Shown: piece by piece, positions 1 through 8,080 of the stretch
Numbering within the stretch: position 1 is the stretch's first letter
Layout: the number at the start of each line of letters is the position of its first letter
Notes under the pieces: model-generated
Seen by the model: only the letters and a program-made list of their open reading frames with translations
Told to the model about the DNA's origin: nothing
The model's database searches: none
Program-made: the position numbers and the translations under genes
DNA from: Anaerolineales bacterium
Lineage (GTDB): Bacteria; Chloroflexota; Anaerolineae; Anaerolineales; E44-bin32
DNA: 23,966 nt
NCBI GenBank assembly: GCA_030606845.1
Contig: JAUWFP010000007.1
Span: forward strand, 1-23,966
Direction of reading: 5' to 3'

Positions 1-953
1 AGCGCTGTGTCATATGCATCGGCAGCCTCTAGATATCGCTCAAAGTGCAACAGATTTGACCCCAGATTAAACCAGGAAAACTCATCCTCGGGATCAAGCT
101 CAATCTCACGTTGCGCGCGATCCAATGCCCGTTCGCGGTTCTCATCTAGGTCGAAATCTGGACCCAATATTGATTCGAGCGGCGCGGGATCTGCCACAGG
201 GTAGACATACATGTATACGTGATTGAAGGCTTTCCAAGCCTCCTCAAGGTCGATATAGGTTATTTCCCGATCTGGACCGATGAAGGAGTCCTGACCCACG
301 AAAACCTGCCGCGAATCGTCGTATCCCGTAAGCAGCATATAATGGCCCGCCCAGCCGTTGTCAGGGCCGTCGCTCACGATAACATATCCCTTTTCAACCA
401 CAACCGGGTACCCCATCGCCAGAAACCGCTTTAAGGTTTCGATCGTCCCCCCCACACGAAAATCGGCTTCCAGCCAACCGGCTCGATTGCGAACGAAATA
501 GATCATTTCTTCGATGTTGACGTTCTTGTCCCCGCGATCAGGTTTTATTAAATCCGAGATCTCAAACTGATCCCCCTCCCAACCAAAGAAGCGCAGGGCA
601 ATCGCCAGCGTCGCTGGTCCACAATTATTCCAATCCTGCTTCTCCCACTCCGGTGAGGGAAGCATCACCGATTCGGGTAAAGGAAAGGGTGTGGGCGCGG
701 GGGTGGGACTCGGGTCGCTCTGGACCACATCTGATGTTGGGGAAGGTACGGAGGTTGGCGGGGTCGTGATTACCGTTGCGCCGGATGGTGTCGGCAGCAC
801 GTCATGCGGAAATATCCACCCGCGAACGATTCCAATGGCCGCATCGATGCGCCACTCGAGGTTGAACTTGACGCTCGGAATCTGATAGATCCCGGCAAGA
901 AGCAGACCAACTAATATCGTACCAACAAGAAACCACAATATCCGCGAACGCAT
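1..953 (-). CDS. C39-family (Peptidase_C39_2-like) cysteine peptidase with TPR tail, partial
   Basis: The reverse strand is open from an ATG at 953 to the window edge: 317 codons with no stop, so the C-terminus is missing. The N-terminus has one hydrophobic anchor (residues 5-24). A Pro/Thr/Ser-rich linker covers about 53-93. The peptidase core follows: Cys in DWNNCGPATLAIAL (C111), His in GWAGHYMLLTGYDD (H204) and Asp in VGQDSF (D222), the Cys-His-Asp triad of the papain-like C39 fold. Residues after about 270 look like a TPR repeat (ELDPEDEFSWFNLGSNLL). The protein probably sits on the outer face of the membrane and cleaves peptides or acts as a peptidase-like domain; the substrate is unknown. 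The start is firm because an in-frame TGA lies just upstream. No Shine-Dalgarno sequence precedes it. Confidence 0.85.
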   Translation of the reverse strand, partial: MRSRILWFLVGTILVGLLLAGIYQIPSVKFNLEWRIDAAIGIVRGWIFPHDVLPTPSGATVITTPPTSVPSPTSDVVQSDPSPTPAPTPFPLPESVMLPSPEWEKQDWNNCGPATLAIALRFFGWEGDQFEISDLIKPDRGDKNVNIEEMIYFVRNRAGWLEADFRVGGTIETLKRFLAMGYPVVVEKGYVIVSDGPDNGWAGHYMLLTGYDDSRQVFVGQDSFIGPDREITYIDLEEAWKAFNHVYMYVYPVADPAPLESILGPDFDLDENRERALDRAQREIELDPEDEFSWFNLGSNLLHFERYLEAADAYDTA

Positions 954-1319
954 GGGCGGATTATATCAGCCCTCTTTGGTCCAATTCGGATTTACAATAA
1001 AGATACAAGTCCTTCACCCGTTCTTAAATCGAGAAATCCCCGGCGAGAAAAAGCCATATAAGAAGTGGGGGTACACTGGCAAACTGGCCCTTCACAGTGA
1101 GGATTTGTCCATAACCCCAACATCATCATCCTGCCCTCGAAGCGTTATGAGACTAATTTCCTGGTCGCCAAATAACCCATAAGGTGCTGTATACTCCAGG
1201 GTGGGATTCACCGTGGCTTTCCAACGATGCAAACTGGGGCCGAAGCGATGGCCCTATATGACCGAAACCATAACAATATCCGCCGAAGGGCCCGACCATC
1301 GCCGACTTATGGATAGAAC
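954..1319. other. Divergent intergenic region
   Basis: This stretch of about 365 nt separates the minus-strand peptidase from the plus-strand 2H phosphoesterase. Apart from the extended -10 element at 960-968, I see no convincing gene, hairpin or repeat. Short open frames on both strands lack ribosome sites and protein-like composition. Confidence 0.5.
960..968 (-). promoter_or_regulatory. Extended -10 promoter for the C39 peptidase gene
   Basis: On the minus strand TGATATAAT (TG-N-TATAAT) ends 6 nt before the ATG at 953. No good -35 box is visible, as is usual for extended -10 promoters. Transcription would start at or within a base or two of the A of the ATG, implying a leaderless mRNA. 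Confidence 0.6.
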
Positions 1320-1847
1320 ATGCAACTAGAAACTGCGCTGTTGATAATCCCTCCAAAACCGGTTCAGGTATTCAGTTTCCCGATTCGGGAGCAATACGAT
1401 GTGAAATCCTTCGAGAGCAATGTCCCTGCTCACATTACGCTGCTCTACCCCTTTGTTCCTCCGGAACAGGTTGAAACTGCAATTGAGGAACTCAATCGCC
1501 TATGCGCGGGGATTTCTCCCTTCGAGGTCACATTAGACCATTATGGGACGTTCAAAGGCGCCATATTCCTCGAAACCTCAAACCCGGAGCCGATCGTTCA
1601 GCTTCACCACCAGCTTTCAGAAGCCTTCCCGGAGTACCCGGTTTACGAGGGCGAGCATGGGACCGAGCTTCACCCCCACCTCACTTTGGCCCGCTTTGAA
1701 GATCCCGAGGATGCGGATAATATTAAGCTTCCTCCAGTTCCATCGTTCAGTTTTTCTGTCGATAAAATTCACCTCTACCTCGGCTCCACCGAAGACGACG
1801 CGCCCTTCATCCCACGCGCCGTAATCCCGCTCGGAAATAATGCATGA
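1320..1847 (+). CDS. 2H phosphoesterase, 2'-5' RNA ligase family
   Basis: The product has 175 residues, the usual size for the LigT/2H family. Both signature histidine motifs are present and spaced as expected: AHITLLYPF (H38-x-T40) and HPHLTLARF (H120-x-T122). These proteins act on 2'-5' or cyclic 2',3' phosphodiester bonds in RNA or small nucleotides; the real substrate is usually unknown. The ribosome site is weak (GGATAG before the ATG). A DUF218 gene follows 70 nt downstream on the same strand, so co-transcription is possible. Family assignment is secure; the reaction is not. Confidence 0.85.
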   Translation: MQLETALLIIPPKPVQVFSFPIREQYDVKSFESNVPAHITLLYPFVPPEQVETAIEELNRLCAGISPFEVTLDHYGTFKGAIFLETSNPEPIVQLHHQLSEAFPEYPVYEGEHGTELHPHLTLARFEDPEDADNIKLPPVPSFSFSVDKIHLYLGSTEDDAPFIPRAVIPLGNNA

Positions 1848-1917
1848 GCCCGTCTTGTTCTTTGGACGGCTATGGGGTTGCGGCTGCTTTCCCCTTCTCC
1901 GGGGATTGGAGTAATTC

Positions 1918-2709
1918 ATGGACATAGCCATCGAGCTCATCAAAGATATGCTTATCCCGGGCTCAACCGCGTTCCTCCTTCTTGGCCTCATCTTCGGAGT
2001 TATCCTGCTCTTCATCGGTTGGAGGACCGAGAAGTGGGGAAGACGCTGGCTGCTTTTCTTATCGATCCTATACGTGTTGCTCAGCATCCCGCTCGCCGCC
2101 TCGCTGCTCGAGCGCGGCTTGAGTGTAGGCTATGAACCCATCAGCTCTGCGGCAGAGTACGCAGACGTGGATGCGATCGTGATCCTTGGCGGAGGCGGCG
2201 CCTCATTTCGGGCTGGAGACTTGGAAGTGAATTCCGTGAGCGAGTCGAGTGCGCTGCGGGCGATGGAGGGCGCTCGCTTGTATCAGATGCTCGATGACCC
2301 GATTGTTATCGTCTCCGGCGGCACCAACCCGAGAAGCGGCTTGCTCACGCCTGAGAGCGAACCAATGCGCGATACTCTGGTGAAATTAGGTGTTCCCAGT
2401 CAAAGAATCCTGCTTGAGTCGGACTCATCTAACACACACGACCAGGCGCTCAACGTCCCGCCGATGCTCACCGCGGCTGGTAGCGAACGATTTATCCTCG
2501 TCACCTCACCAACACACATGCGCCGGGCGTATTTCTCCTTCCTGGAGCAAGGTGTAGAGCCCATTCCGGCAATATCCGCCCCACGCTCCGAAACAAGCAA
2601 CTTCTCATCGACCAGCGTTGTGCCTGATCTTGGAGCGCTGGCTGTAAGCCAATCCGCTCTGCGAGAATGGATGGGCTTGATTTACTACACATTACGAGGC
2701 TGGATATAA
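1918..2709 (+). CDS. YdcF/SanA-like DUF218 membrane protein
   Basis: The product has 263 residues. Two membrane helices lie at about 14-35 and 43-64. A DUF218 domain follows with the typical VDAIVILGGGG strand (about 81-90), VIVSGGTNP, and an acidic SDSSNTHDQA segment, ending with a THMRRA motif. YdcF and SanA relatives are linked to envelope maintenance and vancomycin tolerance, but their biochemistry is not settled. The start is supported by GGAG 7 nt before the ATG. It is co-directional with the upstream 2H gene. The C-terminal domain probably faces outside. Confidence 0.85.
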   Translation: MDIAIELIKDMLIPGSTAFLLLGLIFGVILLFIGWRTEKWGRRWLLFLSILYVLLSIPLAASLLERGLSVGYEPISSAAEYADVDAIVILGGGGASFRAGDLEVNSVSESSALRAMEGARLYQMLDDPIVIVSGGTNPRSGLLTPESEPMRDTLVKLGVPSQRILLESDSSNTHDQALNVPPMLTAAGSERFILVTSPTHMRRAYFSFLEQGVEPIPAISAPRSETSNFSSTSVVPDLGALAVSQSALREWMGLIYYTLRGWI

Positions 2710-2743
2710 TAAGTTTTGCAGCCATCGAGTTCCAGGTCACACC

Positions 2744-2772
2744 TTCAAACAATCTGGAAAACTGCATATAAT
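2744..2772 (+). promoter_or_regulatory. Promoter upstream of the Nudix gene
   Basis: TTCAAA (2744-2749) and TATAAT (2767-2772) are separated by exactly 17 nt. The expected start point is about 2780, giving a leader of about 47 nt before the Nudix ATG at 2827. It would drive the Nudix and methyltransferase genes together. Confidence 0.55.
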
Positions 2773-2826
2773 TGACCTTCCAAACCGTAAATCTGGTTCC
2801 CTTCCAACCCAAAGGGAGTTCAACAG

Positions 2827-3390
2827 ATGCCCGATCTAACACCCTGGGAAACACTGAAACGTACGCTTTTACTCGACCGTTCACCCTGGATGCGGATTTT
2901 CGAAGATGATGTCCGTCTTCCTGACGGACGCGTCATCGAGGGGTACTTGCGCCTGGAGACTTCCGGATACGTGATGATCGTTCCCGTTAGACCCGACGCT
3001 CACATTGGGCTTGTCCGCTCCTACAAGCGCGGAGTTGATGGGGTTGATATCCAACCGCCAGCGGGGATACTCGAGCAGGGGGAGGACCCATTAGAGGCCG
3101 CGAAGCGCGAGCTCAAGGAGGAGCTTGGCTGCGTGGCGACAACCTGGTATGAACTCGGCGAGGTCGTCCTGAGCGGGAATTACTTCGCGGGATATGCCCA
3201 CTTCTTTCTAGCAACCGGATGCCGGGAGATCGCCGAGCCTGATTCCGGCGATCTAGAGGAGCAGGAGGTCGTATGGCTCCCGCTTGAGGAGGCCCGCCGC
3301 AGTTGGTCTGAAGGTGGTTTTCGCCAGGTCGGTGCCGTGGCAGCGCTCGGCTTGGCGTTCCAGAAAATCGATAAAGTGGGGCTCGAGTAA
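2827..3390 (+). CDS. Nudix hydrolase, ADP-ribose pyrophosphatase-like
   Basis: The product has 187 residues. A complete Nudix box runs from G80 to C102 (GX5EX7REUXEEXGU, seen as GILEQGEDP then REL-K-EELGC), providing the Mg2+-binding glutamates. The preceding strands and the PPAG turn (78-80), which leads into the box, resemble ADP-ribose or nucleoside-diphosphate-sugar pyrophosphatases of the NudF type. AAGGGAG lies 8 nt before the ATG. The methyltransferase gene starts 27 nt after the stop, so the two are likely one operon. The exact nucleotide substrate cannot be read from sequence. Confidence 0.88.
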   Translation: MPDLTPWETLKRTLLLDRSPWMRIFEDDVRLPDGRVIEGYLRLETSGYVMIVPVRPDAHIGLVRSYKRGVDGVDIQPPAGILEQGEDPLEAAKRELKEELGCVATTWYELGEVVLSGNYFAGYAHFFLATGCREIAEPDSGDLEEQEVVWLPLEEARRSWSEGGFRQVGAVAALGLAFQKIDKVGLE

Positions 3391-3417
3391 ATTTCGCGCC
3401 AATCAAGGAATAAGCCG

Positions 3418-4173
3418 TTGACAGAACGAAACCTCGAACGAGCCGCGCTGCGCGGCGAACCATCCTACGTTTGGCGCGCTGGCCAGGAGCGCCGTCTGCG
3501 CATGATCCTTGCCGGAGCAGACGGCCGCGAAGCTGGTGTTATCTTAGACAACGGCTGCGGTGTGGGCGAATATATGACCCGCTTCGCCGAACTTACATCC
3601 CACATCTATGGCTTGGAATTCGACCCCGATCATGCTACATCTGCCTCAAAGCTGGGTCACAAAATCGTGCAGGGAGCCGGTGAGGATCTCCCTTTTAGCG
3701 ACGAAACCTTCGATCTCGTCCTCTCCCATGAGGTGCTTGAACACGTAGAAGATGATCGAGCTGCGCTCGAGGAGATCGTTCGTGTGCTGCGCTCCCCCAA
3801 TTCGGAGTCTTCAGGCGGAGGCAGGCTCGTTCTCTTTGTCCCTAATCGCGGTTATCCGTTCGAAACCCACGGCGTCTATCTTCGCGGCCGGTACCGCTTC
3901 GGTAATATCCCGCTGGTCAATTATCTCCCCCGCCGGTTTCGCGATCGACTCGCCCCGCATGTGCGCGTCTATACCCGCGGAGACCTCGAGCGGCTCTTCC
4001 ACGGTTTACCTATCAAGATTATTCACACCACAAGAATTTTTGGGGCTTACGACAACATCATCGCTCGCTGGCCAAGTGCGGGGAAGCTATTGCGCACTCT
4101 CCTCCAGGCGCTGGAAGCGACTCCCTTACGAGTTTTTGGTTTATCTCACTTCTGGGTTATCGAGAGGATTTAG
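3418..4173 (+). CDS. Class I SAM-dependent methyltransferase (Methyltransf_11 type)
   Basis: The product has 251 residues from a TTG start, chosen because AAGGAA sits just upstream and no ATG fits. Motif I is VILDNGCGVGEY (about 41-52), followed by the acidic strand end GLEFD, the post-I QGAGEDLPFSDETFD segment and SHEVLEHVEDD. These are typical SAM-binding elements. The C-terminal half (LRGRYRFGNIPLVNYLPRRF) resembles methyltransferases found with lipid or glycan genes, but no substrate is indicated. It follows the Nudix gene by 27 nt and converges on the NAL1-like pair. Confidence 0.85.
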   Translation: MTERNLERAALRGEPSYVWRAGQERRLRMILAGADGREAGVILDNGCGVGEYMTRFAELTSHIYGLEFDPDHATSASKLGHKIVQGAGEDLPFSDETFDLVLSHEVLEHVEDDRAALEEIVRVLRSPNSESSGGGRLVLFVPNRGYPFETHGVYLRGRYRFGNIPLVNYLPRRFRDRLAPHVRVYTRGDLERLFHGLPIKIIHTTRIFGAYDNIIARWPSAGKLLRTLLQALEATPLRVFGLSHFWVIERI

Positions 4174-4250
4174 TAGCGCTCAATCATTCCCCAGCGACGC
4201 AGATATCCCCGCAGCGGAGGCTGGCTCCAACCAGTTTAACCAATCCGACC

Positions 4251-4535
4251 TCAACCCGCCCTTACATGCCCGATTTCCTGGATATCGACAGGCACACCTT
4301 CGATCTCCGACGGGACAAAATCCTCAGGCGCCAATTGAGCTCGAGGCACTTTATGGGTGACCATCACGACCAGAACCACCTCGTCGGTCAGTTCCCCGGC
4401 GCGCATGCGCAATCCCACGCCCACGCCCATCACATTTGCTTTTTGAAGCAATGCACCCTCGTGTTTTTCCTTAACCGCCATTGCCTTTTGGTAAGACTCT
4501 GTTGGCATTATCTCAAATTCAGAGGGTTTATTCAT
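4251..4535 (-). CDS. Stand-alone copy of the NAL1-like protease N-terminal domain
   Basis: The product has 94 residues and no protease domain. Residues 24-93 align by eye with residues 13-82 of the neighbouring protease: KHEGALLQKANVMGVGVG against RHKEAILAKPNVLGVGTG, then VMVTHKVP against AMVSQKIP, and a shared EVEG/EIEG turn and G-hydrophobic-RA end. Its ATG overlaps the protease stop codon as ATGA, so translation is probably coupled. It could be an inhibitor, chaperone or partner of the protease, or a decayed duplicate. The open frame and retained motifs argue against simple decay. Function unknown. Confidence 0.75.
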   Translation of the reverse strand: MNKPSEFEIMPTESYQKAMAVKEKHEGALLQKANVMGVGVGLRMRAGELTDEVVLVVMVTHKVPRAQLAPEDFVPSEIEGVPVDIQEIGHVRAG

Positions 4536-5536
4536 AGAGTCACATCCAGACAATCCAGTACGGATTGGATTGGATTGTGCAGTGTGACTTGATCGGAACC
4601 TGCGAATAACAGACCGACGGCCTGCATGGACTCCCCGGCCACGAGTAGAGAGCCGGAATCGCCCGGCTGCGACATCGCTGTCGTCACAATCTGATTCTCA
4701 AAACGCGCGGTTCGATCACCGTAATCAATGGTGACGGTCACATCTAAGACCATAATCTGTCCCGTCGTCAACCCCGTTGTCCTGCCGGATTTTCGTACAC
4801 GCATGCTGAGCATCGCCGGGAGAATGCCGCTTATCGCTCCGATCTCCAGGATCTCATCAAGAACTTCTCGGTCGTTTACCGGTCTGGCGATGGCGGCGTC
4901 GACCTGATTGGTCGCCTGGGGGTCACTCCAGAAGGCTTGTACTCGATGCTTGGATCCCAACAACTTCGCCATCGCATTGCCAAATGCAACATAGGTTTCG
5001 GCTGTGCTGCAATCGACCGGAGCATGATTGAAGCGGATCGGGCAGAAGCGTTCCAGGGTCGCAAAAGTGTCTTTCTCTTCCCTGCCGCCGTCCACCGCGC
5101 CTGGTTGCAAGATTGGATCTCCATGTTGTCCTTGATTGTTATTGGCTAAAACGTGGTTATTCGAGAGGATCATGCGTGTGCCGGTTGTCCGGTCGCGGAC
5201 AACCACGCCTAGCGTCCCGGCGGTAATCTTGTAATGCCCCAAACTTACCCCCCCAAGTGCTGGACGCCAACGGTCGTTGCGCTCTTGCTGGGCACGCAGG
5301 AACCCAACCTGTATGACATCCGTAGAAATCCCTTCGACTTCTTCGGGTACCAATGCCGAGGGATCAAGCCCGGCTTGTGGGATCTTCTGACTCACCATCG
5401 CAATGACACAAAGGTCTCCAAGCTGCTTCCCATTGCGGGTTTTATACCCCGTTCCCACACCCAGCACGTTGGGCTTCGCCAGGATGGCTTCCTTGTGACG
5501 CTCTTTTATTTCGGTTACCTGTCTGCGCTCCCACAT
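4532..5536 (-). CDS. NAL1-like trypsin-fold serine peptidase
   Basis: The product has 334 residues from an ATG preceded by GAGGAG with a 7-nt gap; an upstream in-frame start lacks a ribosome site. Residues 13-82 form a small domain (KPNVLGVGTG ... VEGISTDVIQVGF) commonly found ahead of bacterial NAL1/trypsin-like domains. The protease core has LSNNHVL (H128), QVDAAIARP (D213) and MSQPGDSGSLLV (S294), a plausible His-Asp-Ser triad in trypsin order. There is no signal peptide, so it is probably cytoplasmic. The small paralogue of its N-domain follows with a 4-nt overlap. The natural substrate is unknown. Confidence 0.8.
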   Translation of the reverse strand: MWERRQVTEIKERHKEAILAKPNVLGVGTGYKTRNGKQLGDLCVIAMVSQKIPQAGLDPSALVPEEVEGISTDVIQVGFLRAQQERNDRWRPALGGVSLGHYKITAGTLGVVVRDRTTGTRMILSNNHVLANNNQGQHGDPILQPGAVDGGREEKDTFATLERFCPIRFNHAPVDCSTAETYVAFGNAMAKLLGSKHRVQAFWSDPQATNQVDAAIARPVNDREVLDEILEIGAISGILPAMLSMRVRKSGRTTGLTTGQIMVLDVTVTIDYGDRTARFENQIVTTAMSQPGDSGSLLVAGESMQAVGLLFAGSDQVTLHNPIQSVLDCLDVTL

Positions 5537-5641
5537 ACTTATTCTCCTCGGCTTGATCAAGATGCCTTGTATTCAAGTATAAACTGGGAATTGCACATTC
5601 CGTGCCTATTTTCTTTTGAGAAGGGACAATTATCTATGAAT

Positions 5642-5674
5642 AACCTCCCGCAGGTGTTGAACCTGCGGGAGGTT
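5642..5674. repeat. 33-nt palindromic hairpin, copy 1
   Basis: AACCTCCCGCAGGT and ACCTGCGGGAGGTT form a perfect 14-bp stem around GTTGA. The same arms with a TTCAA loop occur at 11669-11701. It lies between lpdA and the NAL1-like gene. It could serve as a terminator for lpdA, but its recurrence in an unrelated intergenic site suggests a REP-like dispersed element. Confidence 0.85.
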
Positions 5675-5720
5675 TAATAAATGGTTAATTACACTCCTCG
5701 ATTATTTCTCTTGTTGAATT

Positions 5721-5744
5721 CCGGAGTATGCTGGATAACTCCGG
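5721..5744 (-). terminator. Possible terminator hairpin after lpdA
   Basis: CCGGAGT (5721-5727) and ACTCCGG (5738-5744) pair as a 7-bp GC-rich stem with a 10-nt loop, 7 nt beyond the lpdA stop. No good uridine run follows on the minus strand, so it may end transcription poorly or simply protect the mRNA 3' end. Confidence 0.4.
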
Positions 5745-5750
5745 GAAATC

Positions 5751-7148
5751 CTACAAGTGAATCGCGTGACCCTCCGCATGATGAGCAGCTTCCATCACAA
5801 CTTCACTCAGCGTCGGGTGGGCATGGACGTTGCGAGCGATCTCCGCGGGCGTAAGTTCCATCATCTGCGCCAGAGTGAGTTCCGGCAGGAGCTCGGTCAC
5901 TTCCGGCCCGATCATGTGCGCGCCCAGGATTTCTCCACATTTTGCATCCGTCACGATCTTGACCCAACCGCCGTAATCCCCCAAGCCTAAAGCTTTTCCG
6001 CTTGCCTGAAATGGGAAACGCCCGATTTTTACCTCAAAACCGCGTTCTTCCGCTTGCGCCTTGGTTAGCCCGAACGATGCGACCTGCGGCTGGCAGTACG
6101 TTGCCCGCGGCATCATCTCGTAATCCAGGGTTGTCGTATCGACGCCAGCGATATTCTCAGCGCAGATGATCCCCATCGCAGAGGCGACATGGGCGAGCAT
6201 GAGCTTGCCGGTGACGTCGCCAATCGCCCAGATTCCAGCGGTGGGCGTCGCCATGCGTTCATCGACCACAGGAAACCCGCGCTCATCCAACTTCACTCCA
6301 GCGGTCTTAAGATCCAGATCCTTGGTGTTCGGTCGGAAGCCCATTGCCAGAAGGGCTTGCTCGGCATCGAGAGTTTGCTCACCATCCGATCCGGAAACAG
6401 TGACCTTCACTTTCGTTTTCAGCCGTTCAATCCCCTCGACTTTCGTCCCTGCCAGAACTTTTATGCCCCGTTTACTAAATGCTTTCGTGAGCTCCTGGCT
6501 TACTTCCTCGTCTTCCAACGGCGCGATGCGCGGCAGCATTTCCACCAGCGTCACATCCACACCATAAGCGCTCCAGATCGTTGCGAACTCGAGTCCAATT
6601 GCTCCCGCCCCAATAATCACCACGGATTTCGGCAGATGCTCCTGCAGAATCGCGTCTCGGTAGGACAGAACCCTATCCCCATCTGCTTCCATCCCCGGGA
6701 TAACCATCGGAGAAGCGCCCGTCGCCAGCACGATGTCCGCTGCCATTATCGTCGTGCTTTCACCATCCTCACCTTTCACAGCAATTTTATTAGGTCCGGT
6801 GAAAGCAGCACGTCCCATGTGGATATCGACCTTATTCTTTTTCAACAGAAACCCGACGCCTTTTGCCAACCGCCCGGAGACTTTGCGGCTTCGCTTTACA
6901 GCCGCGCCGTAATCCAGAGTTAAGCCATCAACTTTGAATCCAAATTCGTTCCCCCGCTCCCTCAGCGTGTGGGCAACTTCGGCGTTCTTCAACAAAGCCT
7001 TTGACGGGATGCAGCCGACGTTCAGGCAAACCCCGCCTAGAAACTCCCTCTCAATAATGGCTGTCTTTTTGCCCAGTTGGGTAGCTCTGATAGCACAGAC
7101 GTAGCCACCAGGCCCTGCTCCTACGACGATGACATCGTATTCCGTCAT
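5751..7148 (-). CDS. lpdA: Dihydrolipoyl dehydrogenase (E3)
   Basis: The product has 465 residues, normal for the family. The FAD dinucleotide fold GAGPGG (10-15) is followed by the redox disulfide CLNVGC (C41, C46), the NAD-binding GAGAIGLEF segment, the FAD-binding AIGDVTG segment and the C-terminal base HAHPTLSE (H444, E449). It reoxidises the lipoyl groups of 2-oxo-acid dehydrogenases or the glycine cleavage system, passing electrons to NAD+. No E1 or E2 gene is adjacent, so its complex is not defined here. GGGAGG precedes the ATG. An 10-nt perfect palindrome (CACAATTGTG, 7219-7228) lies about 70 nt upstream and could be an operator. Confidence 0.95.
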   Translation of the reverse strand: MTEYDVIVVGAGPGGYVCAIRATQLGKKTAIIEREFLGGVCLNVGCIPSKALLKNAEVAHTLRERGNEFGFKVDGLTLDYGAAVKRSRKVSGRLAKGVGFLLKKNKVDIHMGRAAFTGPNKIAVKGEDGESTTIMAADIVLATGASPMVIPGMEADGDRVLSYRDAILQEHLPKSVVIIGAGAIGLEFATIWSAYGVDVTLVEMLPRIAPLEDEEVSQELTKAFSKRGIKVLAGTKVEGIERLKTKVKVTVSGSDGEQTLDAEQALLAMGFRPNTKDLDLKTAGVKLDERGFPVVDERMATPTAGIWAIGDVTGKLMLAHVASAMGIICAENIAGVDTTTLDYEMMPRATYCQPQVASFGLTKAQAEERGFEVKIGRFPFQASGKALGLGDYGGWVKIVTDAKCGEILGAHMIGPEVTELLPELTLAQMMELTPAEIARNVHAHPTLSEVVMEAAHHAEGHAIHL

Positions 7149-7473
7149 TGAAAAAACCTCCCGATACAGATGATCCTAATTCTAACCTATGCCTGTGTAA
7201 AAACGTCTCGTCGCTCAGCACAATTGTGAGGATATGATGTTCAATGAGAGGGAAGATGATTCTGTACGACTGCGGCGAGGCACGCGCCTCACCTTCTTCA
7301 GCGCTATCTCAGTTAGGGATCAGGAAGGAGAATGACGGGGACTCTGATGATTTCGGCTTTTCCGCCGGGTGAACCAGACCAACGTAGGTTTACTCGGGCG
7401 CCCGCTCAAATTTGAGGAGATAAGATAAAACCGGGTATCGAGTACCCGGTTCGAATAACGTTCTAATGGGTGA
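7149..7473. other. Intergenic region upstream of lpdA
   Basis: This stretch of about 325 nt holds the lpdA leader, the palindrome CACAATTGTG at 7219-7228 and the terminator at 7427-7451. A TAGAAT lies upstream of lpdA without a clear -35. A 27-codon plus-strand frame at 7332-7415 has AAGGAG before its ATG but no other support. Confidence 0.5.
7427..7451 (-). terminator. Rho-independent terminator after the cysteine-rich gene
   Basis: On the minus strand AACCGGGTA and TACCCGGTT form a 9-bp stem around a 5-nt loop, followed by a short T-rich tail (TTATCTTATC). It starts 22 nt after the stop of the 7474-7869 gene. Confidence 0.75.
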
Positions 7474-7869
7474 TCAGGCTGCTCGAGCGGAGATGGGTTC
7501 CTCGATCACCGTGGGGACTTGAACGTTGAGATACTGCTGAACATCCTCAAGCGCCTGTTGATAGATGCTTAAGAGTTCCAGGTCTGAGCCTTTGTACCGC
7601 CGCAGGCTTTGTTTTGAACACGCTTTGCAGCCACGCATCGCCCGGTATGAATCGGTTTCACAACTCAAACATCCGTCAAGCCTAATCATCATCAAAGAGA
7701 ACGCTAAAAGTTCAATGTCGCCTTCGGGAAGGTCGGAAATACGCTCGACCAGCGCACACCAATCATCCCCACGCGAGTGTTGCAAATTTGAAATCACATG
7801 CACTGGAAAGAGCAATTCGTTGTCCGCATACATAGAGGCCGCGACTCCTGATGGTGGGATGATGGACAC
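7474..7869 (-). CDS. Small cysteine-rich protein of unknown function
   Basis: The product has up to 131 residues from a GTG preceded by GAGGAAAG at rather long spacing; an ATG at 7833 (residue 13) is the alternative. I do not recognise a family. The centre carries two CxxC pairs in a conserved-looking block: LDGCLSCETDSYRAMRGC then KACSKQSLRRYKG (C67, C70, C81, C84), plus C38. Four cysteines in this spacing could bind zinc or an iron-sulfur cluster. There is no signal peptide or membrane helix. The rest is predicted helical, with an acidic C-terminal helix. It has its own terminator and is flanked by lpdA and the L,D-transpeptidase gene on the same strand, without evidence of an operon. Confidence 0.65.
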   Translation of the reverse strand: MSIIPPSGVAASMYADNELLFPVHVISNLQHSRGDDWCALVERISDLPEGDIELLAFSLMMIRLDGCLSCETDSYRAMRGCKACSKQSLRRYKGSDLELLSIYQQALEDVQQYLNVQVPTVIEEPISARAA

Positions 7870-8080
7870 GACAGCTGTACTTTCCTCATTGTAGATTCGG
7901 GGGAATCCTCAGGGCAGAGTACTTTAGTACCAAGAGGTTTGTCACCTTCGCGAACGATCCAATCCCCTTCGTTTCAGGCCAAATTGGCTGTCGATTGGGT
8001 GATCGCAGCTACAGAGTTGGATTTATTACGGGTAAGAAGATAGTTGTGTAGCCCACCCCCGCGGCGAACAAGCAACCCTA

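Noticed and set aside
1617..2087. 156-codon minus-strand frame across the 2H and DUF218 genes
   Set aside because: It is antisense to two recognised families and has no domain or ribosome site of its own.
7332..7415. 27-codon plus-strand frame with AAGGAG before its ATG
   Set aside because: Very short, no promoter or conserved feature, and unremarkable residues; the ribosome-like site alone is not enough.
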